A DNA stretch of 64,000 nucleotides from Actinokineospora alba (lineage in GTDB: Bacteria > Actinomycetota > Actinomycetes > Mycobacteriales > Pseudonocardiaceae). Of this stretch, positions 31,045-40,078 are shown in pieces (positions within the stretch are counted from its first letter, which is position 1; each line of letters opens with the position of its first letter). A model generated the notes under the pieces. The model did no database searches and was not told the origin of the DNA. It saw nothing but the letters and a program-made list of their open reading frames with translations. The DNA lies in the NCBI RefSeq assembly GCF_004362515.1, contig NZ_SNXU01000001.1:5270001-5334000 (forward strand). Reading direction: 5' to 3'. The position numbers and the translations under genes were made by a program.

Positions 31045-31836
31045 ATGAAGGTAAAAGCCCTGCTCGTAGGTGTTCTGGCAGTGACCGCGGCGACCGTGAC
31101 CGCCTTCAGCGTTTCCGGCGCCGCGAATGCCGCGCCGACCGGAGATGTTCAGCCGTTCATCGTCGGCGGGGGAAACGCGACGGAGACCTACAGTTTCATG
31201 GTGTCCCTGCAGAATGACGCGGGCAGGCACTTCTGTGGTGGCTCGCTGATCAAAGCCGACTGGGTGGTGACCGCGGCTCACTGCGTCGAGGGCAGTGAGG
31301 CGAGTGAGATCCAGGTCAGGGTCGGCACGATCGACCACACCACCGGCGGTCAGACCGCCAAGGTCGACAAGGTGATCGCGCACCCGAAGTACCAGGGTGA
31401 CCACGACATCGCGCTGCTCAAGCTGAGCAGCTCGGTGACGGAGGCGCCGATCGCCCTCGCCGCGTCGGCGGGGGAGACGGGGACCAAGACACGCATCATC
31501 GGCTGGGGCCAGACCTGCCCGGTCAAGGGTGGCTGTGGCGCGCCGGAAACCCTGCAGGAGCTCGACACGTCCATCGTCGCGGACACCGAGTGCGAGCAGG
31601 GGTTCAACGAGGCGAACGAGCTCTGCACGGACAACCCCGGCGACAAGGCGGGCGCGTGCTACGGCGACTCCGGCGGTCCGCAGATCAAGAAGGTGGACGG
31701 CAAGTGGGAGCTGGTCGGCGCGACCAGCCGCGCGGGCGGTCAGACATCCGACTGCGCGGTCGACCCGTCGATCTACACCGACGTCACCGCGTTCAAGGCG
31801 TGGATCGACGAAACCATCGCGGGCGGGTCCAGCTGA
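31045..31836 (+). CDS. Secreted trypsin-like serine protease (S1A)
   Basis: 263 residues; ATG 31045 with GGAGGAAGGA upstream, preferred over the longer frame. A signal peptide (MKVKALLVGVLAV, cut after ANA-A) and a short propeptide precede FIVGGGNA, the usual activation site before IVGG. The catalytic triad is complete: His in VVTAAHC, Asp in HDIALLKL and Ser in GDSGGP (~residue 211). Six Cys in the standard trypsin arrangement. Extracellular proteolysis, zymogen-activated. Followed by a strong terminator, so monocistronic. Confidence 0.95.
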   Translation: MKVKALLVGVLAVTAATVTAFSVSGAANAAPTGDVQPFIVGGGNATETYSFMVSLQNDAGRHFCGGSLIKADWVVTAAHCVEGSEASEIQVRVGTIDHTTGGQTAKVDKVIAHPKYQGDHDIALLKLSSSVTEAPIALAASAGETGTKTRIIGWGQTCPVKGGCGAPETLQELDTSIVADTECEQGFNEANELCTDNPGDKAGACYGDSGGPQIKKVDGKWELVGATSRAGGQTSDCAVDPSIYTDVTAFKAWIDETIAGGSS

Positions 31837-31880
31837 CCTAGGCCTGAACCGTGACGGTCCCTTTGCGACGGGAGGCGTCA

Positions 31881-31917
31881 CAAGGGGACTCCGATCTGAC
31901 GATCGGGGTCCCCCTTG
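31881..31917. terminator. Hairpin terminator after the trypsin gene
   Basis: CAAGGGGAC-TCCGATC pairs with GATCGGGGTCCCCCTTG, allowing one mismatch and a bulge. Located 45 bp after the trypsin stop codon. Confidence 0.75.
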
Positions 31918-32011
31918 GCCGTTCCCGCCCCGTCCACTACTGACAAAAGGGGCGACCGCGTCGACTGCTGGATATGGTGGCTTGACGCTCATACTTCCAA
32001 GGGAGACGTCG

Positions 32012-32467
32012 GTGGAGTTCGGTGGGCAGATTCGCGATCCACACGAGTGGCTGCGGGAGCAGGAGCAGCGCACCGCCGCGATGTTGACGAAGGCGCAGGA
32101 CGCGCAGGTCAGACTGGCTGAGAACTCGGTCACCCTGGCGAGCCCGGACCAGGCGGTCACCATCACTGTCAACCCGGGTGGCGGGATGACCGCCCTGTCG
32201 TTGTCGCCGGACGCCGAGCGGATGGGCCACCGGCAGTTGGCGGGCCTGATCTTCACCACCTACAACCAGGCCGCCCGTCAGGCGGCCACGCGGACCATGG
32301 AGATCATGTCCGACCTGGTCGGCGGCGACTCCGAGGCGCTGGACCTCGTCCGTCAGGCCATGCCCGCGGCGCCGGAATCCGACGAGCGACCCAGCGGGCG
32401 ACCGGACACCGGACTCGACGATGACGAGGGCTTCCAAGGCTTCCATGGCGACGGCGACCGGCGATGA
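32012..32467 (+). CDS. YbaB/EbfC-family nucleoid-associated-like protein in an ESX cassette
   Basis: 151 residues from GTG 32012, with GGGAG seven bases upstream. A helical N-terminus (WLREQEQRTAAMLTKAQDAQ) is followed by the YbaB fold: VTLASPDQAVTITVNPGGGMTAL and a helix with LAGLIFTTYNQAARQA. The last ~30 residues are acidic and disordered. In Pseudonocardiaceae such genes routinely precede EspC- and WXG100-like genes, as here (ATGA overlap with the next gene). In that context it is more likely tied to secretion of the substrates than to chromosome organisation; unproven. Confidence 0.8.
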   Translation: MEFGGQIRDPHEWLREQEQRTAAMLTKAQDAQVRLAENSVTLASPDQAVTITVNPGGGMTALSLSPDAERMGHRQLAGLIFTTYNQAARQAATRTMEIMSDLVGGDSEALDLVRQAMPAAPESDERPSGRPDTGLDDDEGFQGFHGDGDRR

Positions 32468-32790
32468 GCGCGCCGGGCTACGAGATCAAGGACTCGGTGT
32501 CGCTGTCCGCGCACGCGGGCAAGGTCGCGGGCGTCGCCGACGGAATCCGCGAGGCCAACACCGCGGGCGGCCAGGTCGGGCTCGGCGGTGTCGAGGCGTA
32601 CGGCCTGCTGTGCTCGCCGCTGATGATTCCCGCGTTGCAGGTATTCCAGGGCGACATGGACGAACTGCTGCGGAGCGCGTCCGATCTGGCCGGTGGGCTG
32701 TCCGACGGGATCAAGCAGACGATCACCGACTACGACGAACTCGAGCGACGACTGAAGGCACATTACGACTCATTCGGGGAGCCCAGTTGA
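32464..32790 (+). CDS. EspC/WXG100-like ESX secretion substrate (108 aa)
   Basis: Small helical protein without signal peptide. A ~100-residue two-helix layout (IKDSVSLSAHAGKVAGVADGIREA ... SASDLAGGLSDGIKQTITDYDEL) resembles EspC-type type VII substrates, and the short linker takes the WXG position. Overlaps both neighbours (ATGA upstream, TTGA downstream), so the three genes are tightly coupled. Presumed partner of the next protein in a heterodimer. Confidence 0.72.
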   Translation: MSAPGYEIKDSVSLSAHAGKVAGVADGIREANTAGGQVGLGGVEAYGLLCSPLMIPALQVFQGDMDELLRSASDLAGGLSDGIKQTITDYDELERRLKAHYDSFGEPS

Positions 32791-33767
32791 GCGCGGACGA
32801 CCTGATCGCGAAAGCTGACGGACCAAGCCGTTTCGCTGGCTCCGGCGGCGTCGAGTCGGTCGCCAACCTGGTCCACGACCTTGGTGACGACTCGAACTGG
32901 CAGGAACTCGCGATCGACGGGGCGATGATCGGACTCGACGCCCTGTCCATGGTGATGAACCCGCTCGGCGAACTGGTGAAAGTCGGGGTCGGCTGGCTGA
33001 TCGAGCACATCGACTTCATCCGCGAACCGCTCGAGGTGCTCACCGGAGATCCCGGCCAGGTCAAGGCGATCGCCGAGACCTGGGAGAACATCGCGAAGCG
33101 GTTGGACGAGATGACCACGGAGTACCAGACCGCGATGTCGCTCACCGAGGGCTGGAGTGGAGACGCGGCGACCGGGTACCGCGGTGTGGCGCACGGGTAC
33201 ATCTCCGCGCTCGGGCAGATCGCGGGCCAAGCCAGGGACGCCGCAAACGGGGTGAAGACGGCGGGCGTCGTGGTCGGGACCACCCGGGCGATCATCTTCG
33301 ACCTGATCGCGACGTTCATCAGCAACGTGATCACCCGCGCGCTGCTGGCGCTGGCCTCGGCGTGGTTCACCTTCGGCGCTTCGGTCGGCGTATTCATCGC
33401 CAGCGTCGTCGCCGACGCGGTCCAACTGGCCGCCAAGCTCCAGAAGCGGCTCGGCAAGCTGCTGCAGGCGATCCAGCAGTTCGTATCCAAGTATCGCGTC
33501 CTCGGCGACAAGTCCGCCGACGCGGCCAAAGCGCTCGGCCGCAAGTCGACCGAACTCGGCCGGGAAGCGAACAAGGCGATCAAGGACTCCGCCAAGACCC
33601 TCGACTCGCTGGCACCGCAATCGGGCAAACTCAAGTCGTACACGGACTACGTCGAGCGCAGGGCCGACTCAGGGCTCGGCCGCACCCTCGACCACACGGG
33701 CACGAAGGTGGTCAAAGAGGGCACGAAGTCCATCAACGACACGTTGAACCCGGACGAGGGCAGCTAG
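32787..33767 (+). CDS. WXG100-containing multidomain protein, ESX-type substrate or toxin-like
   Basis: 326 residues from a TTG start overlapping the previous stop, with GGGGAG just upstream. The middle carries a WXG100 helical hairpin with EGWSGDAATGYRG (~residue 125). This is followed by a hydrophobic segment (IIFDLIATFISNVITRALLALASAWFTF, ~170-215) and a Lys-rich helical C-terminus (~225-326) without a recognisable catalytic motif. The arrangement resembles ESX-linked polymorphic proteins whose C-terminus is the variable part. Confidence 0.75.
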   Translation: MSADDLIAKADGPSRFAGSGGVESVANLVHDLGDDSNWQELAIDGAMIGLDALSMVMNPLGELVKVGVGWLIEHIDFIREPLEVLTGDPGQVKAIAETWENIAKRLDEMTTEYQTAMSLTEGWSGDAATGYRGVAHGYISALGQIAGQARDAANGVKTAGVVVGTTRAIIFDLIATFISNVITRALLALASAWFTFGASVGVFIASVVADAVQLAAKLQKRLGKLLQAIQQFVSKYRVLGDKSADAAKALGRKSTELGREANKAIKDSAKTLDSLAPQSGKLKSYTDYVERRADSGLGRTLDHTGTKVVKEGTKSINDTLNPDEGS

Positions 33768-33768
33768 C

Positions 33769-34329
33769 TTGCGGTCCGAACGCCCAGCACGCATCGGACC
33801 CTCCATCGCCATGGGCGTCGTCTGCATGTTCGCCGGTATCTGGGTGTTCATCGCGGTGCAACACCGGATGGGGCTGACCACACAGGCAGCGCACAACATC
33901 GACCGCACCGGCACAGCCGAGGTGCAGTCATGTTCGGGGAGCCCGGCGTACCTCTGGCTGACAGTGATCTGCGACGCGCGGGTGCGATGGGACGGCGAAC
34001 AGGAGACCGCCACCAAGCGGGTGCACTCGGTGCGCGAGCTGAGCGGCACGGTGACAGTCCAACTGCGGAACGAGGGGCGCGGCCGCGGCGGCGGCACTGT
34101 CAGGGAAGTCGTGACAGCGGACTTTCCGTTCAGGCCGGACGGCGGGTTGTTCTTCGTGTTGCTGGTGGGCATCCCCGGCCTGGGCTTGGTCCTCGGCTTC
34201 CTGGCGGGCAACCGCCTGTCCAGACTGCTGCCCGAGCCCGCACCGGAGAAGCTCGTCCTGCGTCCCATGGCCCGCACGCGGCGCCCAGGTGACAAGCGGT
34301 CGAAACGCTCCCGCAAACGCCGCGGCTGA
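33769..34329 (+). CDS. Membrane protein of the ESX cassette, unknown
   Basis: 186 residues from a TTG start one base after the preceding stop codon. One helix near the N-terminus (~13-30) and one near 120-142, with a ~90-residue domain between them outside or inside the membrane (Cys in VQSCSGS and VICDAR). The C-terminus is very basic (RRPGDKRSKRSRKRRG). A terminator-type hairpin overlaps its stop codon, ending the four-gene cassette. Confidence 0.7.
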   Translation: MRSERPARIGPSIAMGVVCMFAGIWVFIAVQHRMGLTTQAAHNIDRTGTAEVQSCSGSPAYLWLTVICDARVRWDGEQETATKRVHSVRELSGTVTVQLRNEGRGRGGGTVREVVTADFPFRPDGGLFFVLLVGIPGLGLVLGFLAGNRLSRLLPEPAPEKLVLRPMARTRRPGDKRSKRSRKRRG

Positions 34330-34344
34330 CCGCGCTCCGGTCAG
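34326..34344. terminator. Hairpin terminator of the ESX cassette
   Basis: CTGACCG-CGCTC-CGGTCAG: a perfect 7-bp stem with 5-nt loop; the stem begins inside the stop codon of the membrane protein gene. Confidence 0.6.
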
Positions 34345-34367
34345 AACGGCGTCAACACGTAGCGCGA

Positions 34368-34396
34368 CTAGGGATGCGATTAGGGATCTTCCCTAG
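34368..34396. promoter_or_regulatory. Operator site A: TTAGGG-ATCTT-CCCTAG upstream of the LAL regulator
   Basis: A 17-bp dyad at 34380-34396 (arms CTAGGG/CCCTAG, first base T here) with an additional CTAGGG at 34368-34373 one turn upstream. It ends 60 bp before the regulator's ATG. The same dyad is found at 40949-40965 and 48598-48614. The arms and overall design resemble, as remembered, the published PAS-LuxR (PimM) consensus CTVGGGAWWTCCCBAG, with one more spacer base. Confidence 0.6.
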
Positions 34397-34456
34397 GGAC
34401 CCAGGGTGCGGCGAGGCGTTTACTCGTTGAAGTCGCCGGTGGGGAGCGGATTGATT

Positions 34457-37252
34457 ATGGACTATTCTGGATTCCACGGGCCCGCATCGACCTCTGAAGT
34501 ATTCGTGGGCCGGGAGAGCGAGCTTCGCGCGCTCCGCGAATGTGCTGAACGCGCGGTGGCGGGCCAATTGTGGTTCGTGTTGGTGGAGGGTCCAGCAGGA
34601 TCCGGCAAGTCCTGGCTGGCAAGCAGGTTCACCGCCGGGCTGCCCGAATGGACAGTGTGGTCGACAAGGGCTGATCCAAGCGAAGGTGACCTCCGATTCG
34701 GAGTCGTCTCACAACTCGTCGCGCACGCTGACCGCGCTTGGCTCGGTGGCCTTCGCGCGATGGAGTCGGAGCCGAATCCGCAAACCCCGACCTTCACAGT
34801 CGGGGCACAGTTGCTTCAGTTGATCAGCGAGGCCCAAGAGGCAGGCCCGCTGTGCCTGGTCCTGGAGGATTTGTCGTGGGCGGATTCGGCTTCCGTGGAG
34901 GCGCTCGGCTTCCTACTGCGCCGTCTCGACGCGGATCGCGTTCTCGTGGTGGTCACCGCACGTGACGAGGAGGACGAGGGCATCGGCTCGGGCGCCTGGC
35001 GCCGCTGGCTGACAGCGCTGAACCGTACGACTCGGCTCAGACTTGCGGGCTTCTCGGTGGAGGACGTGATTGCCCTGGGCCGACAAAGCGAGAAGACACT
35101 GAGCCCGGCCGCGGCTTCGCGCATAGTCGACCATACGGATGGCAACCCGCTCTACGTCCACGAGATCCTGACCGAGGTCCCGGCGTCGGGCTTGCCGCAT
35201 ACGGCCGCCGTGCCGTTGCCGCGCACGGTGGCAGAGGCCGTACAGGGAAAGTTGACCAAACTCCAGTCGAGCAGCCGCGGCCTGGTCGACGCGTTGGCGG
35301 TGTTGGACGCCCGGGTTTCGTTGGTCACCGCGGCCCGGGTGGCCGGGGTGACTGACGCGGCGAGCGCTCTTGAACCGCTCCTCGCCGCCGGCCTGGTCCG
35401 GTGGTGGCCTGCCGAACCGACCAGCCCCATCGAGATCCGACACCGATTGCAGCGCGAGGCGATATACGAATCGATGAGCCCGGTCGCCCGGCGAAAGCTC
35501 CACGCCGCCGCTGTGTCGGTGGTCGACGCGAATTCCGTATGGCTCCACCGAGTCGCCGCCGCCGACAGTGTCGACGCGGGCCTGGCCGACGAACTCGAGG
35601 TCGTCGCCACCGGTTTGCTCGACGACGGTCAACCGGGCCGTGCCGCCACGATCCTGCTCTGGGCCGCTGACCTGTCGGCGACGCGCACAGAGCACGAGCG
35701 CAGGCTGCTCGACGCCGCCCAGGTCCTCTCGCAGAACCTCACCCTGGTCGGCCGTGCCCTGACGCTGGAGGGTGCGATCGAGCAATGCACCCCGTCCGCG
35801 CAGCGCACCTACCTTCTCGGCAGGCTGGCGATGGTCAAAGGCGATCTCGCGACCGCCGAGGCACTCCTCGCGGAGGCGTACGCGGCATCGTGCGATCGAC
35901 CGGAACTGACGCGTGTCGCGGGCGCGGCCGCCGGTGAGCTCATCGGCCTGTTCACCTGGCAGGGCCGAAGTCGGGATGCGATCGATCTCGGGTCGACGAC
36001 CTTGCGGTTCATCCCGCCCGCGGTGCGACCGATCGCCATCGGGAATGTGGCGCATTGTGTTCTCTTCGAGGAGGGACCGGCGGCGGCACTTCGCCGATTC
36101 GCCGAGATCACCTCGCTCGGTGAAACCGGCCGCGACGTCGACCGAAGCGAGGTCGACTTGCTGGTTCACCGGGCGACGATACATCTCCTGGGCGGCAGTA
36201 TCACCGAAGCGATAAATGATCTCGCGTCGACGTTGCGGTTGTCGCGCGACGGCGCGCTCGTCAACCAGGAAACCTTTGCCTACCACCTGCTCGCTTGCGC
36301 GCACTATGTGCGCGGCAGCTGGGACGACTCAGCCGTTTTCGCCGACCGCGCCGTCGTCCTGGCCGAGACGACGGGAGCGCCGTGGGAATACGTGCCTGCC
36401 TATTCCGCGGCGGCGATGATCGCGGCAGGCCGCGGGAACTGGAGCGGCGCGGAGCAGCACGCTCACGCGGCTGAACAGTACTTCCAGAACATCGGCCCAC
36501 CGCAGTTCCTCGTCTTCCCCGTCCTCGCCTCGACCATGCTGGCGCAGGCACGGGGCGACCATGCGGGCATGTGGCGGGCCCTTCAGCCACTCACCGTGCC
36601 GGTGAACGTGAGCGGATGGACCGCGGCGTTCGAGCCGTGGTGGCGGCCACTCATGGCCGAGGCGTTGATCGGCACTGATCGGCTCGACGACGCGACGGTG
36701 ACACTGGGCAGGATGGACGAACTCGCGACAAGCGTGCCCTACCTGCGGACCGGGGTGGCCTGGCTGTCGGGCTGGTTGGCGGAGAAGAGCGGCGATCACG
36801 CGACCGCCCTGTCGCGCTATCAAGCGGGCACGGCAATGCCTGTGCCCGAGGACAGTTCACTGTTGTACCGCGCTCGGCTTGAGCAGGCTTATGGCCGATT
36901 CCTCGTTCGCCGTCATGGGATGCGGCGCGCGGGAATCGAGTGGCTTCGGACCGCCCAGGAGCGTTACGCGGCTATGGGGGCGCGCCCGTTTCTCGACACT
37001 TGCTCCAGAGAGCTGAGTGCTCGTGGCATGCAGGTCGACTCGCAACCCACGGATCCATTGTCCGGACTGACGGATCGGGAACGCGAGGTGGCCACTCTCA
37101 TCTCGCGTGGATTCCTCTACCGGGCAGCCGCAAAGGAACTGTGTGTCAGTGTCAAGACCATCGAGTACCACATCGGCAACGCGTACGCCAAGCTCGGCAT
37201 CGCCAACCGTGCGGACCTGGTCAAGAGGCTTGCTGCTGCCCGAGGGGAATAG
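34457..37252 (+). CDS. LuxR-family ATPase regulator (LAL type), second copy
   Basis: 931 residues. N-terminal VFVGRESELRAL, Walker A GPAGSGKSW (~residue 51), Walker B CLVLEDLSWADS, a long TPR-like region (~400-850) and a C-terminal LuxR HTH (~865-930: LTDREREVATLISRG ... KTIEYHIGNAYAKLGIANR). ATG 34457 lies 11 bases from GGGGAG; an in-frame TTG at 34451 is closer. P-loop intact. A dyad operator (site A) sits 60 bp upstream, and the same dyad occurs before a dead hydrolase and a BTAD regulator 6 and 14 kb away. It is the obvious candidate to bind it, including its own promoter. Confidence 0.92.
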   Translation: MDYSGFHGPASTSEVFVGRESELRALRECAERAVAGQLWFVLVEGPAGSGKSWLASRFTAGLPEWTVWSTRADPSEGDLRFGVVSQLVAHADRAWLGGLRAMESEPNPQTPTFTVGAQLLQLISEAQEAGPLCLVLEDLSWADSASVEALGFLLRRLDADRVLVVVTARDEEDEGIGSGAWRRWLTALNRTTRLRLAGFSVEDVIALGRQSEKTLSPAAASRIVDHTDGNPLYVHEILTEVPASGLPHTAAVPLPRTVAEAVQGKLTKLQSSSRGLVDALAVLDARVSLVTAARVAGVTDAASALEPLLAAGLVRWWPAEPTSPIEIRHRLQREAIYESMSPVARRKLHAAAVSVVDANSVWLHRVAAADSVDAGLADELEVVATGLLDDGQPGRAATILLWAADLSATRTEHERRLLDAAQVLSQNLTLVGRALTLEGAIEQCTPSAQRTYLLGRLAMVKGDLATAEALLAEAYAASCDRPELTRVAGAAAGELIGLFTWQGRSRDAIDLGSTTLRFIPPAVRPIAIGNVAHCVLFEEGPAAALRRFAEITSLGETGRDVDRSEVDLLVHRATIHLLGGSITEAINDLASTLRLSRDGALVNQETFAYHLLACAHYVRGSWDDSAVFADRAVVLAETTGAPWEYVPAYSAAAMIAAGRGNWSGAEQHAHAAEQYFQNIGPPQFLVFPVLASTMLAQARGDHAGMWRALQPLTVPVNVSGWTAAFEPWWRPLMAEALIGTDRLDDATVTLGRMDELATSVPYLRTGVAWLSGWLAEKSGDHATALSRYQAGTAMPVPEDSSLLYRARLEQAYGRFLVRRHGMRRAGIEWLRTAQERYAAMGARPFLDTCSRELSARGMQVDSQPTDPLSGLTDREREVATLISRGFLYRAAAKELCVSVKTIEYHIGNAYAKLGIANRADLVKRLAAARGE

Positions 37253-37393
37253 CCCAGAAACAGTGACGGTGGATCTCATGCCCGTTTGGGCTTCGCCGGT
37301 GGTGCCATGGCTTGGCCGGTGACCGGTTCCGTGGCCGTGGCTTGATCCTCAGGCTCTATCTGATGCGGGCGAGATGTTGTCAGGGGTAGCGTC

Positions 37394-39322
37394 GTGGAAG
37401 CTGATGGAGCGGGCCGGGCCGCGTCTCCGCCGCGGTCGGTGGACGTGGCGGGCCTACGTGCCCAGGCTGAGCGGGTCTACGCGCCTGTTCGGGAGCTCTG
37501 GGGTCAGGCGGAGAGCGCTCGGGCTCTATACGACCGCGGTAACGCCGCGCTGGCGTTGGCTCGTGTCGCCGTGCGGACCAGAGATCTGACCGTGGAGTTG
37601 CTGCGCTCCCACGAGCAGGAGACGGTGACGACGGCGGGCCGGGAGTGGGGAACCGGGGACTCTCACGCGCTGCTCGCGCGAGTCGCTGAGGCCGCTTATC
37701 AGGCCACCTACAACCAGTTCGCGACCCGCTTGCGGGAGGCCGCCGAGGGCTCGGCTGAGGGCTCGTCCGCGCGCACTGACGTTCTCGACGAGCTCAGCCT
37801 GCGGGTGCGGCGCTATCTGGATGAGGTTGTCGACGCCTACGGCCGGTACCTGATCGCGGTGGCCCCGACCCCACACGCCTACGCCCGAAGGTTCCCCGCA
37901 GTCGGCCTCGATGATCATGGCCGAAGCCGGGCGGTGGCCGGTCGGACGGGCACGGCGTTCGTCTGCGGCCACGGCGAAGATCTCGGCACCGGTGAGGTGC
38001 GGGTACCCCGGGGCAGGAGCGTGTCCTTCTACGCCGACCTCGACACCAGCATGGCCTCGACCGTCGCCCGGGCGGTGCTCACGGCCGGGGACATCCGCCC
38101 CCGGGAGACCTACCACGCGGGTCAGGACATCCCCAACTATGTGCTCACCACGCTGGAAGACGTCGATACGGCCGACGACCTGGCGTCGGTGTCCGATCGG
38201 CTGCCCGGCAAGGTGTACCTGGTGGGTGCGGACTGGCCCCTGGGTGATTCCCCGCTGCGGTTGTGCACCACACGGTCGGCGTGCGCCGATCCCGATCCCG
38301 CTGTGGGATACGAACCCGACCTGTCCACCCGGCACCACCCCGGCTGCGACGGGTTGTTCAACCGGCTCGCCGAAGCCGACCTGCACCTGCTCATCTGTCG
38401 CCAGGCGCCTGAGGGTCCCCCCGTGGACACGACGGAGATGGACGTGCGGCCGGTCCTCGACGACCAGGGCCGACCAGTCGGCCACGCCACCCCCTACGGG
38501 GACGAACCCGACGCCTACATCACCAGCTTGAAGGAACAGGTGGAGGCCATCTACGGGTGGGCGGCGGTCGACTTGGCCGCGGCGGTGACCTATGTGCACT
38601 CCCTGCCCCAAGCCACCCTCGCAGCCCTGCGCTCGTATGACGATTTCGCGCAGTGGCTGGAGTGCACCCAACACACCCCAGACCGCCGACAGGCCCAAGC
38701 CGCGGCCGAGGTTTTGGTGCTGGGCTACGAGCAGTCCCCGACAACGGCCCTACTCTGGTGGCGGGCCTTGCCGCGGGTCACCCGCGAGATCCTCTGGACC
38801 AGACCCGACGTGCGTCGTTGTCTTCGCCCCCACGGCGAACGGGTCGGCGAACCCCACCGGCCCCGCGGCCCGGCACCGGCCGAGTTCTCCACCGCCTGGA
38901 CCGACGTCCACTGGCGCAATGCCTTCAGCACCTGGTTGGTCGCCGCCGTCCGCACACCCCCGCAGCAACCCCTTCTCACCCTCTACGCCCAATTGCATCC
39001 CGTCAGCGCCGGCACTGTCGGCGGCATCACCATGACCACCGGCTCCGCCTTCGGCGCCCTGTCCACCCTCGCCGACACCGACGTCCTCCCCGCGGCCGAG
39101 CACATCGTGGCCTACTGCGACGGCCACTTTCCCGTCCTGCGCGAACCCCGCGTCCTCGATGCCCTCGCCACCGATCTCCGCGACTCCGGCCTCGTCGCCC
39201 CTATCCGCAAGGACCTCGAACGGCTCGACATCTCCCTCACCCGCCAACTCGACACCCACTACCAGGCGTTCCGCCAGGTTGCCGTGAGCAGGTCTGCCGA
39301 ACCCGCCGGAAGCGCCACCTGA
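37394..39322 (+). CDS. Stv-domain (putative adhesin) protein, polymorphic-toxin-like
   Basis: 642 residues from GTG 37394 with AGGGG close upstream. The N-terminal ~140 residues are helical/coiled (QAESARALYDRGNAALALAR). Residues ~175-345 match the putative adhesin Stv domain by their sequence: VCGHGEDLGTGEVRVPRGRSV, the FYADLD segment, GQDIPNYVLTTLEDV, GKVYLVGADWPLGDS and HPGCDGLF ... DLHLLICRQ. C-terminal ~300 residues have no assigned fold, with WWRALPRVTREILW and TGSAFGALSTLADTD. No signal peptide or ESX motif. Stv domains occur in actinobacterial effector-type proteins; mode of action unknown. Confidence 0.6.
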   Translation: MEADGAGRAASPPRSVDVAGLRAQAERVYAPVRELWGQAESARALYDRGNAALALARVAVRTRDLTVELLRSHEQETVTTAGREWGTGDSHALLARVAEAAYQATYNQFATRLREAAEGSAEGSSARTDVLDELSLRVRRYLDEVVDAYGRYLIAVAPTPHAYARRFPAVGLDDHGRSRAVAGRTGTAFVCGHGEDLGTGEVRVPRGRSVSFYADLDTSMASTVARAVLTAGDIRPRETYHAGQDIPNYVLTTLEDVDTADDLASVSDRLPGKVYLVGADWPLGDSPLRLCTTRSACADPDPAVGYEPDLSTRHHPGCDGLFNRLAEADLHLLICRQAPEGPPVDTTEMDVRPVLDDQGRPVGHATPYGDEPDAYITSLKEQVEAIYGWAAVDLAAAVTYVHSLPQATLAALRSYDDFAQWLECTQHTPDRRQAQAAAEVLVLGYEQSPTTALLWWRALPRVTREILWTRPDVRRCLRPHGERVGEPHRPRGPAPAEFSTAWTDVHWRNAFSTWLVAAVRTPPQQPLLTLYAQLHPVSAGTVGGITMTTGSAFGALSTLADTDVLPAAEHIVAYCDGHFPVLREPRVLDALATDLRDSGLVAPIRKDLERLDISLTRQLDTHYQAFRQVAVSRSAEPAGSAT

Positions 39323-39356
39323 CCCGTTTGGCATCGACCCGAAAGGATCAAACCCC

Positions 39357-40046
39357 GTGTCCCACCCCTCGCGTCGCCTCTGGCTGGTCGGGGCCGGGCT
39401 CTCGGCTCTCCTGCTGACCGCGGCCGTGCCTGTGCTGCGCGTTTCGCAGCCGGTGCCCGGCTCGTCGTCTACTTCGGACGCTCGCACGACCGCGGCGACG
39501 ACCCCGGCGACCGTCGGGACCCCCATTCCCACCTCCACAACGACAACCAGTGCCACGACGACCACCAGGTCCACCACCACAACGACCGGGACTTCTGGGA
39601 CTTCCAGGACTTCCACGACGAGGACGAAAACGACTGGTCCGACGACTTCCTCACAGCCCTCCGCCCAGCCCTCGTCGGAGACGACCGTGCTCACCCTGGT
39701 CAACCGCGAACGCGCGGCGGCGGGATGCCCAGCGCTGCGCTGGGACGACCGCCTCGGGGTGGCGGCCCGTGCGCACAGCGTGGACATGGCCGCCAGGAAC
39801 TACTTCAGCCACACCTCGCTCGACGGCCGGAGTTCGGCCGACCGGATGAGGGCGCAGGGCTACCCCAAACCGGGCGGGGAGAACATCGGAGCGGGATATC
39901 GCACGCCCGAGGCGGCGATGAAGGGCTGGATGAACAGCTCCGGGCACCGAGCCAATGTCCTCGACTGCCGGTACCAGGCCCTCGGCGTCGGTGTCGGCAA
40001 GGGCGGGAAATGGGGCATCTACTGGACCCAGAACTTCGGGTTCTGA
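39357..40046 (+). CDS. Secreted CAP/SCP-domain protein with Thr/Ser-rich linker
   Basis: 229 residues from GTG with AAAGGA upstream. N-terminal membrane/signal segment (RLWLVGAGLSALLLTAAVPVL), then ~75 residues almost only of Thr, Ser, Gly and Pro, suited to O-glycosylation or spanning the cell wall, then a C-terminal CAP domain (~110-229): LVNRERAAAGCPALRW, the conserved His in FSHTS, Glu in GENIGAGY, SSGHRANVL and the terminal YWTQNFG. Three Cys, two likely paired. Cell-surface or secreted; biochemical function of bacterial CAP proteins is unsettled. Confidence 0.9.
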   Translation: MSHPSRRLWLVGAGLSALLLTAAVPVLRVSQPVPGSSSTSDARTTAATTPATVGTPIPTSTTTTSATTTTRSTTTTTGTSGTSRTSTTRTKTTGPTTSSQPSAQPSSETTVLTLVNRERAAAGCPALRWDDRLGVAARAHSVDMAARNYFSHTSLDGRSSADRMRAQGYPKPGGENIGAGYRTPEAAMKGWMNSSGHRANVLDCRYQALGVGVGKGGKWGIYWTQNFGF

Positions 40047-40078
40047 TCGTCGCGCCGCTGGTGCGCGCTGAGGCCGGG

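Noticed and set aside
31529..32467. Longer start for the YbaB-like gene inside the trypsin gene
   Set aside because: The extension overlaps the trypsin coding region in another frame and the terminator; GTG 32012 has a proper ribosome-binding site.
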